Origin: Virgibacillus sp. LDC-1
Lineage (GTDB): Bacteria; Bacillota; Bacilli; Bacillales; Amphibacillaceae
Length of the DNA: 64,000 nt
Direction of reading: 5' to 3'
NCBI RefSeq assembly: GCF_030137545.1
Contig: NZ_JARUVL010000003.1
Span: 62,001-126,000, forward strand
Shown here in pieces: positions 19,887 through 30,595 of the stretch (within the stretch, counting starts at the first letter, position 1; each line of letters starts with the position of its first letter). Position numbers and translations under genes: made by a program. The notes under the pieces were generated by a model that was not told where the DNA came from, made no database searches, and worked only from the letters and a program-made list of their open reading frames with translations.

Positions 19887-22532
19887 TTACTTACGAAGCT
19901 CATCCAAACGAGCTTTTACCTTTGCTTGTTTTTCTACATAATCTTTTTCCTTTTGTCTTTCTTCTTCTACAACTGCAGCAGGTGCTTTTTTAACAAAGCC
20001 TGCATTGGCAAGCTTTTTCTGCACGCGATCCACTTCTTTCGTCCATTTATCAAGCTCTTTTTCTAACCGTTCGATTTCTTTTCCGAAATCAATTAAGCCT
20101 TCTAACGGTAAAAATAACTCTGCACCGGTAACAACCGCAGTCATTGCTTTTTCTGGCGCTTCGATAGATGTAGCAATGCTAAGTTCAGCTGTATTACAGA
20201 ATCGTTCTAAATAATGACGTTCACTTTCTAACTCGGAAACGACAGCATCATTTTCTGCTTGGATAAGCAATGAGATCTCCCGTGACATTGGTGTATCAAC
20301 CTCAGAACGAATATTACGAACTGATTTAATAATGGAAACAAGACGCCTCATTTCATCTGCAGCCTTGGGATCATGAAATTCTTCTTTCACCTGTGGCCAA
20401 CCAGCTACGGTAATTGATTCGCCTTCATGTGGAAGCTGTTGCCAAATTTCTTCTGTAATAAAAGGCATAAACGGATGAAGCATTCGCATTGTTTGATCCA
20501 GTACATATGCCAGAACAGACCGTGTTGTTTGCTTACTTGTTTCATCTTCTCCATATAACGAAATTTTAGCCATTTCGATATACCAATCACATAACTCATC
20601 CCAAATGAAGTTATAAAGCTGACGACCCGCCTCTCCAAAATCATACTTTGTTGCGTTCTTCGTCACATGCTCAATGGTTTCATTTAATCGTGTAAGAATC
20701 CACTTATCTGCCAGCGAAAGCTCTCCTGAAAGATCAATATCTTCATAAGAGAATCCTTCCATATTCATTAAAGAAAATCGTGATGCGTTCCATACTTTAT
20801 TGGCAAAGTTCCACGTAGATTCTACCTTTTCCCAATAAAAACGTAAGTCCTGACCTGGAGTTGATCCGGTAAGGAGAAAATATCGTAACGAGTCTGCACC
20901 GTATTTATCAATGACATCCATTGGATCGACGCCATTTCCTAACGACTTACTCATCTTTCTACCTTCCGAATCACGAATCAATCCATGTAATAGAACATCT
21001 TTAAATGGTTTCTTCCCAGTAAATTCCTTTGATTGAAAGATCATGCGTGCTACCCAGAAAAAGATAATATCGTATCCTGTCACAAGCACATCTGTCGGAA
21101 AATGTCGTTTGAAATCTGGTGCATCTTCATTTGGCCAGCCCATCGTGGAAAATGGCCATAATGCCGATGAAAACCATGTATCAAGTACATCATCATCCTG
21201 CTGCCAATTCTCGATATCTTCTGGGGCTTCTCTGCCAACAAAAACTTCACCAGTTTCCTTGTGATACCAAGCTGGTATTCGATGTCCCCACCAAAGCTGA
21301 CGGGAAATACACCAATCTCGTATATTATCCATCCAATTAAAATAAGTTCGCTCGAAGCGTTCAGGAACAAAATTCACCTTGTCTTCAGTATTCTGCATAG
21401 CTAACGCTTCAAGGGCTAATGGTTGCATTTTAACAAACCACTGTGTAGACAAATAAGGCTCTACAACGGCCCCACTACGTTCAGAATGACCAACCTGATG
21501 AACATGATCTTCTATTTTAAATAGAACACCACTTTTTTGAAGATCTTTGACAATTTGCTTTCTACATTCAAAACGGTCAAGTCCTTCATATTTTCCCGCA
21601 TTATTGTTCATCGTACCATCTTCATGCATGACAAGCACACGAGCAAGCTGATGACGATTGCCAATTTCAAAATCGTTCGGATCATGAGCAGGAGTGATTT
21701 TTACTGCACCAGAACCAAACTCCATGTCTACATAATCATCTGCAACAATTTCGATTTCTCGACCAACGATAGGTAGGATTACTTTCTTCCCAATTAAATG
21801 CTGGTAACGCTCATCTTTTGGATGAACTGCTACAGCTGTATCTCCAAGCATTGTCTCTGGCCTTGTTGTTGCAATTTCAATCGTCTCGTCACTATCTTTA
21901 ATTGGATAGTGCATATGATAAAACTTTCCTTGTACTTCCTCATATATTACTTCAATATCGGATAGCGCTGTTTTTGTTGCTGGATCCCAATTGATAATAT
22001 ACTCGCCACGATAGATTAGTCCTTTTTCATATAGGGTGACGAACACTTCTCGTACTGCATTTGATAATCCTTCATCCATCGTAAAGCGTTCTCTGGAATA
22101 ATCAAGTCCAAGTCCAAGCTTTTCCCATTGCGTGCGAATGAATTGCGCGTATTCTTCCTTCCATTCCCAAACCGTTTCTAAGAATTTATCGCGCCCTAAA
22201 TCGTAGCGGCTTTTCCCTTGCTCTCTCAATTTAGCTTCTACCTTTGCTTGTGTAGCTATTCCGGCATGGTCCATACCAGGTAACCATAGTACATCATAGC
22301 CTTGCATTCTTTTCATACGTGCAATTGTATCCTGCATTGCTGTATCCCATGCATGCCCAAGATGAAGCTTCCCTGTTACATTTGGTGGGGGAATCACAAT
22401 CGTAAATGGCTCTTTTTCCTTATCTCCTGTTGCTTCAAAATATTTTCCGTCTAGCCAAAATTGATAGCGGCCATTTTCTACCTCTTTCGGGTCATATTTG
22501 GATGGTAAGGTATTATTTTTTTCATCTTGCAT
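19887..22532 (-). CDS. valS: valyl-tRNA synthetase
   Basis: A class I aminoacyl-tRNA synthetase of 881 residues that charges tRNA-Val. The HIGH motif appears as [10 protein letters not shown] near residue 53, and KMSKS as [14 protein letters not shown] around residue 525. Between them lies the editing (CP1) domain, with [17 protein letters not shown]. The C-terminal coiled coil (about 815-881) is typical of ValRS. AGGAGG lies 9 bases before the chosen ATG; a longer in-frame reading adds 23 residues without a good ribosome site. Preceded by a T-box leader. Confidence 0.98.
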   Translation of the reverse strand: MQDEKNNTLPSKYDPKEVENGRYQFWLDGKYFEATGDKEKEPFTIVIPPPNVTGKLHLGHAWDTAMQDTIARMKRMQGYDVLWLPGMDHAGIATQAKVEAKLREQGKSRYDLGRDKFLETVWEWKEEYAQFIRTQWEKLGLGLDYSRERFTMDEGLSNAVREVFVTLYEKGLIYRGEYIINWDPATKTALSDIEVIYEEVQGKFYHMHYPIKDSDETIEIATTRPETMLGDTAVAVHPKDERYQHLIGKKVILPIVGREIEIVADDYVDMEFGSGAVKITPAHDPNDFEIGNRHQLARVLVMHEDGTMNNNAGKYEGLDRFECRKQIVKDLQKSGVLFKIEDHVHQVGHSERSGAVVEPYLSTQWFVKMQPLALEALAMQNTEDKVNFVPERFERTYFNWMDNIRDWCISRQLWWGHRIPAWYHKETGEVFVGREAPEDIENWQQDDDVLDTWFSSALWPFSTMGWPNEDAPDFKRHFPTDVLVTGYDIIFFWVARMIFQSKEFTGKKPFKDVLLHGLIRDSEGRKMSKSLGNGVDPMDVIDKYGADSLRYFLLTGSTPGQDLRFYWEKVESTWNFANKVWNASRFSLMNMEGFSYEDIDLSGELSLADKWILTRLNETIEHVTKNATKYDFGEAGRQLYNFIWDELCDWYIEMAKISLYGEDETSKQTTRSVLAYVLDQTMRMLHPFMPFITEEIWQQLPHEGESITVAGWPQVKEEFHDPKAADEMRRLVSIIKSVRNIRSEVDTPMSREISLLIQAENDAVVSELESERHYLERFCNTAELSIATSIEAPEKAMTAVVTGAELFLPLEGLIDFGKEIERLEKELDKWTKEVDRVQKKLANAGFVKKAPAAVVEEERQKEKDYVEKQAKVKARLDELRK

Positions 22533-22584
22533 ATCCGTTCTCCTCCTAAAATGATTTATTGAATGAAATGTACAATTATTAAAA

Positions 22585-22880
22585 TAAAAAAGCCTTCTCA
22601 TCCTTTAAAAATAAAGGACGAAAAGACTTGGGCTTCTCCGCGGTACCACCTTTGTTTACAAAAACATAAAACATTTTTGTACACTCAATTTGATAACGGA
22701 CGCTTGTGTCCGGCTACCTCTAATTTGGTGAAGAACAATTCCTTCATCATTTCAAAGCAGCTGTATCAAGGGCGACTTTCCAACCGACTTTTTCCTAGGA
22801 AACTTCCAGCATCTGTTCCCCTCTCTGTAGGACATCGTATTGTACTACTCCCTATCATTACATTTCACTTATTAATTTAT
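22585..22880 (-). promoter_or_regulatory. T-box riboswitch leader of valS
   Basis: On the minus strand the leader contains the T-box core AAAGGTGGTACCGCGG (around 22632-22656). It is followed by a terminator hairpin (AAGTCTTTTCGTCC/GGATGAGAAGGCTTTTTT) just before valS. This is the classical arrangement in which uncharged tRNA stabilises an antiterminator and allows synthetase transcription. About 220 bases upstream provide the stem I region. A GTA valine triplet occurs in a plausible place (AGAGGTAGCC), but the specifier loop was not proven. Confidence 0.93.
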
Positions 22881-23040
22881 CATATCGAATGCTGACTAAA
22901 AAAGCAACTGGATTTTTAAAGGGGCTTTATAAAAATACACATAGATTTATTTACAATATCTTTTTTATTCTTTCACGAAAAAGCCTGCTTCATACATATC
23001 ATATTAAAACAATAAAAATCAGTGAGGGGAGGAGCTTCCA

Positions 23041-23229
23041 ATGGCTAGGTTTTATCGTTATCGCCTTCCACCTTGGATATTAAAATGTCTCATCGTCATT
23101 GAAACATGTACATTGCCAATTTTAATCTATCAATTAATCCGAACATTATTTTTTCCGACAACATTAGATGTGTTCTTGCTTGGTTTGCTTGTCGGCTTAT
23201 TTATCGCATTTTACTTGGAATGGATTTAG
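23041..23229 (+). CDS. small membrane protein
   Basis: A 62-residue ORF starting 8 bases after GAGGGGAGG. It has two hydrophobic segments (about 13-33 and 41-60) joined by a short loop, and a basic N-terminus (ARFYRYRLPPW), suggesting a two-helix membrane protein with both ends in the cytoplasm. The strong ribosome site and lack of overlap with other genes argue it is real. It converges on ysxE with a 4-base overlap at the stops. The function is unknown. Confidence 0.6.
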   Translation: MARFYRYRLPPWILKCLIVIETCTLPILIYQLIRTLFFPTTLDVFLLGLLVGLFIAFYLEWI

Positions 23230-24242
23230 CTTTCCATTTCTTCTAAATCTTGATGCATAAGTTCTTCATCCAATTGTTCATTCCACTGAATGCCAAAAAG
23301 CAACTGTCGGTACACTTTCTCTAGCTTCTGCACACGTGAAATCATACTTTCTGAAGAGCGTTGCTTCACATCATCCTCTACCAATTGCAAATATGAAGTA
23401 GGGTGTAATAAATAAAGCGCTAATAAATATTTATCTTGTTTTGCTAATGGATTTTCTTCTGTATAATATTGAAAATGGGAAATTAATTCATCATTATCTG
23501 TATCATAATACGTTGTTTGGCTTTGAATATAGGTCGCAATGTCTATCGTAGGATGCTCCAATCGACTTTGCTCCCAATTAATGAATTGAAGCTGTTCTCC
23601 TTGTAAGATATGATCCTTATGCAGGTTACCATGAATAATACTATATACGTAATCGTCCCTTTCTTGTTGTTCCTCAAGATATTGATCAATACGTTTTTGA
23701 AGCCAGAAAAATAAGCGTTCCATATCACGATAATGCGTGCACACTTGAAGCTCAAACGGGGACATAAAATGAGAAGCCTCAAATTTCTCAACAGTTGACA
23801 GTAATTTTTTTTGGGAGGTAACGCAATAAGCTGCATACTGTCGAAAATCCTGCAGCATATTATCTTTGGAATCATCTTTAGAATAAGGTTTCGTCTGTTT
23901 TGTTGCTGAATGAAGTTTTCCGATTGCTTGATACACTTCCTTTGGACGACTACGTAAATATCGCGTCTGTATCCATGGAGATAAATAGTAATAGTCACCA
24001 TTTATCTTTACGAATAATGAACGATCCTTTGTTAAATAGACGGGCAAAATAGTGGATAATCCATTGGCATACCCATAATGATATATATGTTCCCAGTTTT
24101 TAAGAGAATTAGCATTTAGCTTGCTTTTTTTTAATGCATAGCTCTTGTTCCCATCAAAAATACGAAACATGCGACTTGTTCGTTGATCGATCTCCATTGG
24201 GGCAATACCATAATGTAACAATGCTTCTCTAATTGCTTCCAT
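23226..24242 (-). CDS. ysxE: spore coat kinase-like protein YsxE
   Basis: A 338-residue protein of the aminoglycoside-phosphotransferase/CotS-like family. The N-lobe shows SYALKKSKL, with an ATP-type lysine. The catalytic loop reads IIHGNLHKDHIL (about 206-217), resembling HGDLHxxN but with Asn for the catalytic Asp and His for the Asn. The metal region FINWEQSRLEHPTID has N-W-E in place of I-D-W/F. These changes suggest weak or absent kinase activity. Linked to spoVID as in Bacillus, consistent with a spore-coat role. Confidence 0.85.
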   Translation of the reverse strand: MEAIREALLHYGIAPMEIDQRTSRMFRIFDGNKSYALKKSKLNANSLKNWEHIYHYGYANGLSTILPVYLTKDRSLFVKINGDYYYLSPWIQTRYLRSRPKEVYQAIGKLHSATKQTKPYSKDDSKDNMLQDFRQYAAYCVTSQKKLLSTVEKFEASHFMSPFELQVCTHYRDMERLFFWLQKRIDQYLEEQQERDDYVYSIIHGNLHKDHILQGEQLQFINWEQSRLEHPTIDIATYIQSQTTYYDTDNDELISHFQYYTEENPLAKQDKYLLALYLLHPTSYLQLVEDDVKQRSSESMISRVQKLEKVYRQLLFGIQWNEQLDEELMHQDLEEMES

Positions 24243-24336
24243 ATGTCACCACCCTATTTCACTCATTTACCCCTTGACCTAATAGGCAAGGGGTATATAC
24301 ATACAATATTAGTTTTCTTTTCATATTCTACTTTAT

Positions 24337-25443
24337 TTAGCGTTCCCTTTTTCGAATGGGAATATATAATAGCTGACCAGCTTGCACACTGTCCGCTTCT
24401 AAACTATTCTTTTTAGCGATATGCATTGAAGTCGTTTGATAACGTTCTGCAATGCTTTCCAGTGTGTCATTTTCTTGCACAATACATAGACGCATTTTAG
24501 CATACCGTTCTTCATCATTTCGAATCATATCAGAAAGATAGCTTAAATCAGCAAATCTACTCGCACTACTGCTTTCGATAGATTCATCTGGCACACTACT
24601 TTTATTTCTCCCCTTTCCTTTCTCACTATGCTTGTGCGCTTCACGTGATGACTCATACCATGAAGATGACGATTCCATTGAAGACTCCTCAGATGACATT
24701 TGCCCACTTGATTCCGACGATGATGATTCTACTTCTTCCGTCTTTCCAAAGAACTCTGCTAATGTTTGCGTTTTCTTCTTTTTCCAACGCCCTGATTCTT
24801 CTTCAGAAGTTGACTCGACAGCATTACTTGAAGAAGATGAACTTTCGCTTGATTCATCATGCTTTGTTGAAGACTCAGATTCATAACTCGATGATGCTGA
24901 TTCCTCTGATTTTTTTATATCAATATAAAAGGCTTCTTCATTTTCTTCTTTTGAAAAACGATCCGCTTCTTGTTGTTTCGCTGTATCTGTTGTGTTTAAA
25001 TCCGCACGATCACTAATTCCATGAATATCAATTGTAGCTTGTAATCTTAACTGCGTATAATCCGGCATCTCATAATCAAAGCTTGCAATATTTACTGTTA
25101 CATTTTCAATATCCTCCACACGATACGTTGGCACAGAAATCTCTACGGGAAAGCGGTGCGCGAAAACAGCTAAATCATTCGCTTGTTCTTCTACTCTCTC
25201 TACATATCGTTTTACAGCGTAATCATCTACTTCATCATATTCGTCCGCTTCTTGAAACATTGGTTCCATTCTATATTCACCTTGTAGTTCAACAACTCCA
25301 CGTATAGAAATATACTCATTAAACGTTTGGATTAATATTTCTGGATCTAATGAAATACCAACAATTTCTGCAACTTCCTGTCCTCTTTGAAAATAAAGTG
25401 TTTCGTTTAACTCAAAGCTAAAGATAGCTTGATCATTAGACAA
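24337..25443 (-). CDS. spoVID: stage VI sporulation protein SpoVID, coat morphogenesis
   Basis: About 368 residues from a TTG start 7 bases after GGGAGG. The N-terminal beta-rich domain (about 1-150) is followed by a Ser/Glu-rich low-complexity region (about 190-305) with runs of up to seven serines, and a C-terminal LysM motif (VQENDTLESIAERY to QAGQLLYIPI, about 320-363). This architecture is that of SpoVID, which drives spore-coat encasement through SafA and SpoIVA. A possible sigma-E promoter lies upstream (GCATATC, 14 bases, CATATAGA at 25499-25527), typed by eye only. Confidence 0.92.
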   Translation of the reverse strand: MSNDQAIFSFELNETLYFQRGQEVAEIVGISLDPEILIQTFNEYISIRGVVELQGEYRMEPMFQEADEYDEVDDYAVKRYVERVEEQANDLAVFAHRFPVEISVPTYRVEDIENVTVNIASFDYEMPDYTQLRLQATIDIHGISDRADLNTTDTAKQQEADRFSKEENEEAFYIDIKKSEESASSSYESESSTKHDESSESSSSSSNAVESTSEEESGRWKKKKTQTLAEFFGKTEEVESSSSESSGQMSSEESSMESSSSWYESSREAHKHSEKGKGRNKSSVPDESIESSSASRFADLSYLSDMIRNDEERYAKMRLCIVQENDTLESIAERYQTTSMHIAKKNSLEADSVQAGQLLYIPIRKRER

Positions 25444-25664
25444 GTGACTTCCTCCCTTCAGCATATGTAAATCATTTTTACTCCCGTTGTCTTATTTATC
25501 TATATGACCTAGTTGAAGGGGATATGCTTTAGAACAAAAAATCATTATCATGAATCACGAGAAAATAACAGCCATCTCTTTTTCAAAAAATTCTTCTCAG
25601 TTACATCATATGGAATAATTCAACATCCTCGTTCCTTCCAAAATTACTTTTTCAAAAGAGAAAG

Positions 25665-25714
25665 CAAAAAATAGCTGTCCAGATACCAAGGGTAATATCG
25701 GTTTCTGAACAGCT
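25665..25714 (-). terminator. terminator after hemL
   Basis: Minus-strand hairpin with arms AGCTGTTCAGA and TCTGGACAGCT, followed by ATTTTTTG, after the hemL stop. It ends the six-gene haem operon. Confidence 0.88.
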
Positions 25715-25735
25715 TTACTCTACTCGTTTATTCCT

Positions 25736-27025
25736 TTATTTCGCTAGTTTTGCGAAAGTCTTATTAACTGCTTTAATCGTTCGCTCGATATCCTCATCGG
25801 TATGAGCTGTTGACATAAACAAACCTTCAAACTGAGAAGGCGGCAGAAATACGCCTTCTTCAATCATGGAACGATAATATTGTCCAAAATAATCAAGATT
25901 AGAGGCTGCAGCTGTTTCATAGTTTACAACTGGGTTATCTGCAAAAAAGATCCCAACCATAGAGCCTGCACGATTTACTTGGAGTGAAATACCGTATTTC
26001 GCAGCCGCTTGTTGATACCCTTCAACTAAACGATCGACTTTTAAATTAATTTCTTCATATGAAGCATGTTCTAATGCCTTTAATGTTTCATACCCAGCAG
26101 TCATTGCCAGAGGATTTCCTGAGAGCGTACCAGCTTGGTAAATCGTTCCCGTTGGCGCGATGTTCTCCATTATTTCCCGTTTACCACCATAAGCTCCTAC
26201 TGGAAGTCCTCCTCCAATTACTTTACCTAAACACGTAAGATCAGGCGTGACACCAAAATAACCTTGTGCACAATGATAGCCTACTCTAAAGCCGGTCATT
26301 ACTTCATCAAAAATGAGTAATGTTCCATTTTGTTCGGTAATCTCCCTTAAGCCGGTGAGAAAGTTTTCAGTTGGTGGAACAACACCCATATTTCCAGCAA
26401 CCGGTTCTACAATTACTGCTGCAATTTCTGAACCAAAATTATCAAAAGCAAGTTTTACACTCTCGATGTCATTGTATGGAACAGTAATCGTTTGACTTGC
26501 TACTGATTGTGGCACTCCTGGACTGTCTGGCAAGCCAAGCGTTGCCACACCAGAACCTGCTTTAATAAGTAATGAATCCCCATGCCCATGATAACACCCT
26601 TGGAATTTCAAGATTTTGTCTCTTCCCGTATAGCCTCTTGCTAATCGTAACGCACTCATCGTGGCTTCTGTTCCTGAATTAACCATGCGAATCATCTCAA
26701 TAGATGGAACGCGTTCAATTACAAGGGATGCTATTTCGTTTTCCAAAGTAGTTGGTGCTCCAAAGCTTGTCCCCTTCTCAGCAACTTCCTTTAGCTTTTG
26801 TACAACACGCTCATCGGCATGTCCTAGAATTAATGGTCCCCAGCTTAATACATAGTCAATATATTCATTACCATCTATATCATAAATCTTTGAACCTTTT
26901 CCATGATCCATAAAAACAGGCGCCATTCCTACTGATTTAAAAGCACGCACTGGAGAATTAACCCCGCCAGGCATTAGATCTACTGCTTTTTCGTACGCAT
27001 TGATTGATTGTTGAAAGCTCTTCAC
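25736..27025 (-). CDS. hemL: glutamate-1-semialdehyde 2,1-aminomutase
   Basis: A PLP-dependent mutase of about 429 residues that makes 5-aminolevulinate from glutamate-1-semialdehyde. The PLP lysine is in [18 protein letters not shown] (around residue 265). GWG-type substrate and PLP-phosphate residues ([26 protein letters not shown]) are present. The start is taken as GTG, 7 bases after GGGAGG; an upstream TTG would add five residues. Last gene of the hemAXCDBL operon. Length is normal. Confidence 0.97.
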   Translation of the reverse strand: MKSFQQSINAYEKAVDLMPGGVNSPVRAFKSVGMAPVFMDHGKGSKIYDIDGNEYIDYVLSWGPLILGHADERVVQKLKEVAEKGTSFGAPTTLENEIASLVIERVPSIEMIRMVNSGTEATMSALRLARGYTGRDKILKFQGCYHGHGDSLLIKAGSGVATLGLPDSPGVPQSVASQTITVPYNDIESVKLAFDNFGSEIAAVIVEPVAGNMGVVPPTENFLTGLREITEQNGTLLIFDEVMTGFRVGYHCAQGYFGVTPDLTCLGKVIGGGLPVGAYGGKREIMENIAPTGTIYQAGTLSGNPLAMTAGYETLKALEHASYEEINLKVDRLVEGYQQAAAKYGISLQVNRAGSMVGIFFADNPVVNYETAAASNLDYFGQYYRSMIEEGVFLPPSQFEGLFMSTAHTDEDIERTIKAVNKTFAKLAK

Positions 27026-27048
27026 AATATACCCTCCCAATATTTAGA

Positions 27049-28032
27049 TCATTTATCTGTTAGCCATGTCGCTACATCTTTTGCAAAATAAGTGATGATT
27101 AAATCTGCCCCAGCACGCTTCATCGATGTTAGCATTTCGATTACTAATGCTTTCTCATCAACCCATCCGTTTTGAGCAGCTGCTTTAATCATCGAATATT
27201 CTCCACTTACGTTGTAAGCAACAATCGGAACATTCGTATCGTTCCTTACATCGCGAACAATATCTAAATAAGATAAACCAGGCTTAATAATTAGAAAGTC
27301 TGCGCCTTCCTCTACGTCTGAAGTAGCTTCTCGCAAAGCTTCCCGTCGATTAGCTGGATCCATCTGATATGTCTTCCGATCTCCGAATTGCGGCGTGCTT
27401 TCTGCTGCATCGCGAAATGGACCATAAAAAGCAGAAGCGTATTTAACAGCATAAGACATTATTGGAATATGCTTAAATCCTGCTTTATCCAATGCATGTC
27501 GTATAACTTGAACAAACCCATCCATCATATTTGACGGGGCAATAATATCTGCACCCGCTTTCGCCTGTGATACAGCCGTTTTTGCTAGCAATTCTAATGA
27601 AGCATCATTATCCACATCATGATTATGAATAACACCACAATGCCCATGGGATGTATATTCACAAAGACAGGTATCTGCAACAACTAGCATTTCAGGACTT
27701 GTTTCTTTTACAACACGCGTTGCTCGCTGTACAATCCCTTCTTCTGCATATGCACCAGTACCAACTTCGTCCTTTTCATTTGGTACCCCAAATAAGATAA
27801 TTGCGTTTATTCCTAATGCCTCTATTTCTTTTACTTCTTGTGGTAACAAATCTAATGATAAATGGTATACACCTGGCATCGAAGGAACTTCCTTCTTTTT
27901 ATTCGTTCCTTCTACAATAAATAACGGATAGATAAAGTCGTCCGCTGTTACAGTATTTTCTCGTACCATTGCTCGCATCGCATTAGAGGATCTTAGTCTG
28001 CGATGTCGTTTAAAGTCCATCGTTTCACTCAT
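27049..28032 (-). CDS. hemB: porphobilinogen synthase (5-aminolevulinate dehydratase)
   Basis: A 327-residue enzyme condensing two aminolevulinates to porphobilinogen. A cysteine-containing metal site is visible in [14 protein letters not shown] (about 119-132), consistent with a zinc-type enzyme. The Schiff-base lysines lie in [16 protein letters not shown] and [12 protein letters not shown]. The gene overlaps hemD by 8 bases. Confidence 0.97.
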   Translation of the reverse strand: MSETMDFKRHRRLRSSNAMRAMVRENTVTADDFIYPLFIVEGTNKKKEVPSMPGVYHLSLDLLPQEVKEIEALGINAIILFGVPNEKDEVGTGAYAEEGIVQRATRVVKETSPEMLVVADTCLCEYTSHGHCGVIHNHDVDNDASLELLAKTAVSQAKAGADIIAPSNMMDGFVQVIRHALDKAGFKHIPIMSYAVKYASAFYGPFRDAAESTPQFGDRKTYQMDPANRREALREATSDVEEGADFLIIKPGLSYLDIVRDVRNDTNVPIVAYNVSGEYSMIKAAAQNGWVDEKALVIEMLTSMKRAGADLIITYFAKDVATWLTDK

Positions 28033-28813
28033 TAGAATCTATCCTTTCATTCAAGTAATCATTCATACAAGCTATCATGCCTTCTATAGTAAATTCCTTT
28101 GGTATTAATATTTGCTTAAATCCTACAGCCTTTGCTTGTTTTGCTGTTGTTGTGCCAATACAAACACATTGTTGTTCTCGGAACTGTTCCATGTCTAAAT
28201 CAATCATTTGTATAAATGCATCAATCGTAGAAGGACTTGTAAAAGTAAGAAAGTCGAAATGCACATCTTGTAATAGTTGATTCAACTCAGACTTCACACG
28301 AGTGTTTATCGTCGTATCATATACTTCTATATTGTCAAAAGCGATTCCTGCATGCGAAAACTCGTGTGGTAATACAAATCTCGAACGGTTGCCACGAACT
28401 AACAGTATACGTCCTGTCCACTCTTTCTTCTGCAAAAACTCGGTTGCCATATGCTCTGCATCATACACAGAAGGAATAAAATCAGCTGTTATACCATATC
28501 TTTGTATTGCTTCCTCCGTTTTATGTCCGACTACTGCCACTTTTAGTGTTTTTAAAGCATCAATCGAAACACCGTGAATTAAAGCTAGTTTGATAAAACA
28601 ATCAACCCCATTCGCACTTGTAAAGAAAATCCATTTATATACGTGCAATTGATTGAGATAATGTTTTACAGAAGCATCTTCCTTACACTCGATTGAAAGT
28701 AAAGGTACTTCAAAAGAGCTTCCACCACACTGCTTTATCTTCGCAGAAAATTCCTTTGCTTGGTTTCGTTCACGAGTTACTAAAATATTTTTTCCTTTTA
28801 GCAAAGCTGTCAT
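28025..28813 (-). CDS. hemD: uroporphyrinogen-III synthase
   Basis: A 262-residue two-lobed HemD protein that cyclises and inverts ring D of hydroxymethylbilane. Sequence conservation is low in this family, but [26 protein letters not shown] and [12 protein letters not shown] are typical, and the place between hemC and hemB fixes the call. It overlaps hemC by 4 bases. Confidence 0.93.
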   Translation of the reverse strand: MTALLKGKNILVTRERNQAKEFSAKIKQCGGSSFEVPLLSIECKEDASVKHYLNQLHVYKWIFFTSANGVDCFIKLALIHGVSIDALKTLKVAVVGHKTEEAIQRYGITADFIPSVYDAEHMATEFLQKKEWTGRILLVRGNRSRFVLPHEFSHAGIAFDNIEVYDTTINTRVKSELNQLLQDVHFDFLTFTSPSTIDAFIQMIDLDMEQFREQQCVCIGTTTAKQAKAVGFKQILIPKEFTIEGMIACMNDYLNERIDSNE

Positions 28814-29742
28814 TCGTTATCGAGCTCCGCTTTTACCTTTTCTACAATTGTTTTTGCGCCTTGTTCAATAAGTTTCTCTGCAGCTTCTTGCCCCACTTTT
28901 TCAGGATCATTTCCTCGTACGGTCTCTTTTAAGATTGTTTTTCCATCGGGTGTACCAACTAATGCTGTTAATACGATTTCATCCTTATCCAAAAACGCAT
29001 ACCCGCCAATTGGAACTTGACAGCCGCCCTCCAATAAATGCAGGAAGGTCCGCTCGGCTGTTACTGTTCTACAAGTTTCCTCATCATGAATAACCCGGAG
29101 AAGCTCAATGAGTTCTTTATCGTCTTCCCGGCATTCAATAGCAAGTGCGCCTTGTCCTACTGCTGGCACACAAATTTCAGGTGCCAAGTATTCCGTAATC
29201 AATGATTCACTTAACCCCACTCGTTTTAAGCCTGAAACAGCTAAAATAATGGCATCATAATCCTCTTCTTTTAATTTGCGAATTCTTGTTTCAATATTTC
29301 CGCGAATCCACTTAATCTCTAAATCAGGTCGATACGCAAGAAGCTGTGCACCTCTGCGTAGACTACTCGTCCCAACAATTGCTCCTTCAGGAAGCTCCCT
29401 TAAGGGGACATCGTTGTTTGAAATAAACGCATCACGATGATCTTCTCTAACAGGAATGGTGGAAATAATAAGACCTTCTGGCATAAGAGCAGGCATATCC
29501 TTCATACTATGTACTGCAAAATCAATCTCCTTTTCATACATTGCTTGTTCTATTTCTTTGACAAACAATCCTTTTCCGCCTACCTTCGATAACGTAACAT
29601 CTAGAATTTTATCCCCTTTCGTAACAATCTTCTTTACTTCAAACGGATTGTTAACCCCAGCTTTTTTTAATTGATCAATTACCCAATTTGTTTGCGTTAC
29701 TGCTAAATTACTTTTTCTTGTACCAACGATTATTTTTCGCAC
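28810..29742 (-). CDS. hemC: hydroxymethylbilane synthase (porphobilinogen deaminase)
   Basis: A 310-residue deaminase that polymerises four porphobilinogens. The cysteine that holds the dipyrromethane cofactor is in [12 protein letters not shown] (about residue 241). [15 protein letters not shown] at the N-terminus and the Arg-rich [14 protein letters not shown] are present. Starts 6 bases after AAGGGGG. Confidence 0.98.
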   Translation of the reverse strand: MRKIIVGTRKSNLAVTQTNWVIDQLKKAGVNNPFEVKKIVTKGDKILDVTLSKVGGKGLFVKEIEQAMYEKEIDFAVHSMKDMPALMPEGLIISTIPVREDHRDAFISNNDVPLRELPEGAIVGTSSLRRGAQLLAYRPDLEIKWIRGNIETRIRKLKEEDYDAIILAVSGLKRVGLSESLITEYLAPEICVPAVGQGALAIECREDDKELIELLRVIHDEETCRTVTAERTFLHLLEGGCQVPIGGYAFLDKDEIVLTALVGTPDGKTILKETVRGNDPEKVGQEAAEKLIEQGAKTIVEKVKAELDNE

Positions 29743-29757
29743 ATTAATGCCCCCTTA

Positions 29758-30567
29758 TTAAAAGTGAAAGTTGGATAGTAAGCTAAATAAAAAGAAATTA
29801 ATTAGTAAAATTAAGAAAGCTGCTGAATTATATAAGGCAATCGTCTTCCCCTGATAACCACGAACCAAACGTAAAAATAAATAACCCGCATACACAAATA
29901 AAAGAAAAATAGAACCAATCGTCTTTATATCAAACCAATAAAATTCATCATTTGATACATGAGCCCAGACAATTCCAAGGGTGAGGCCAATCAAAAGTAA
30001 TGGTACACCAATCGTTACAGATTTATAGGAATAATCATCCATCTGATTTAGATCGCCTAGCTTCCGTATCCATTTTAACCCTTTTTTCTTTTTTAAAAAA
30101 CGATATTGCATGATGTATATCAAAGAAAAAATAAACGATAATGTAAAAAAACTGTAGGAGATGACCGCAAGTGTAATATGCGTCACCAGAATTTCATTTA
30201 CTAATTCTACTCCACCACTTCCCATCGTTTGCTTTGCGCTCGAAAGAATATAGAGAAGCAGCATAAAGAAACCGAATAAGTTGGTAAACAAAACAATAAA
30301 ATGCATTCTGAAGAATTTATTAATAATTAAAGAAAACGTTACAAGTGTCCAGCTATAAAAAAATAAACTATCCGTTAATGTTTGAATAGGAAAGCGCTGT
30401 TCTTTGATCAACACACTAAATAAAAAAACGGCTTGAATAATCCAAACCATACAAAGTAACCAGAAGGCAATTCGATTTACCTTCCGGTTATGTTGAATAA
30501 AGTCAATAAAATAACCTATCAAGCTAAGGCCATATATCGCAATAACCATTTCATATGCAAGCTTCAT
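29758..30567 (-). CDS. hemX: HemX, CcsA-like membrane protein
   Basis: A hydrophobic protein of about 269 residues with eight or so transmembrane helices, of the cytochrome c assembly (CcsA/CcmC) family. It matches HemX of the Bacillus haem operon by position between hemA and hemC. In B. subtilis HemX negatively affects the level of HemA. The start is ATG or a GTG three codons upstream; both have a possible ribosome site. Confidence 0.9.
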   Translation of the reverse strand: MKLAYEMVIAIYGLSLIGYFIDFIQHNRKVNRIAFWLLCMVWIIQAVFLFSVLIKEQRFPIQTLTDSLFFYSWTLVTFSLIINKFFRMHFIVLFTNLFGFFMLLLYILSSAKQTMGSGGVELVNEILVTHITLAVISYSFFTLSFIFSLIYIMQYRFLKKKKGLKWIRKLGDLNQMDDYSYKSVTIGVPLLLIGLTLGIVWAHVSNDEFYWFDIKTIGSIFLLFVYAGYLFLRLVRGYQGKTIALYNSAAFLILLINFFLFSLLSNFHF

Positions 30568-30595
30568 AACAACCACTCACAGAATCCTTTCTTCA

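Noticed and set aside
22563-22895. A 110-codon plus-strand ORF before the small membrane gene
   Set aside because: It is antisense to the valS T-box leader, whose structure explains the conservation.
24632-25016. Long plus-strand frames rich in Asp/Ser opposite spoVID
   Set aside because: They are a by-product of the serine/glutamate codon repeats in spoVID, without ribosome sites.
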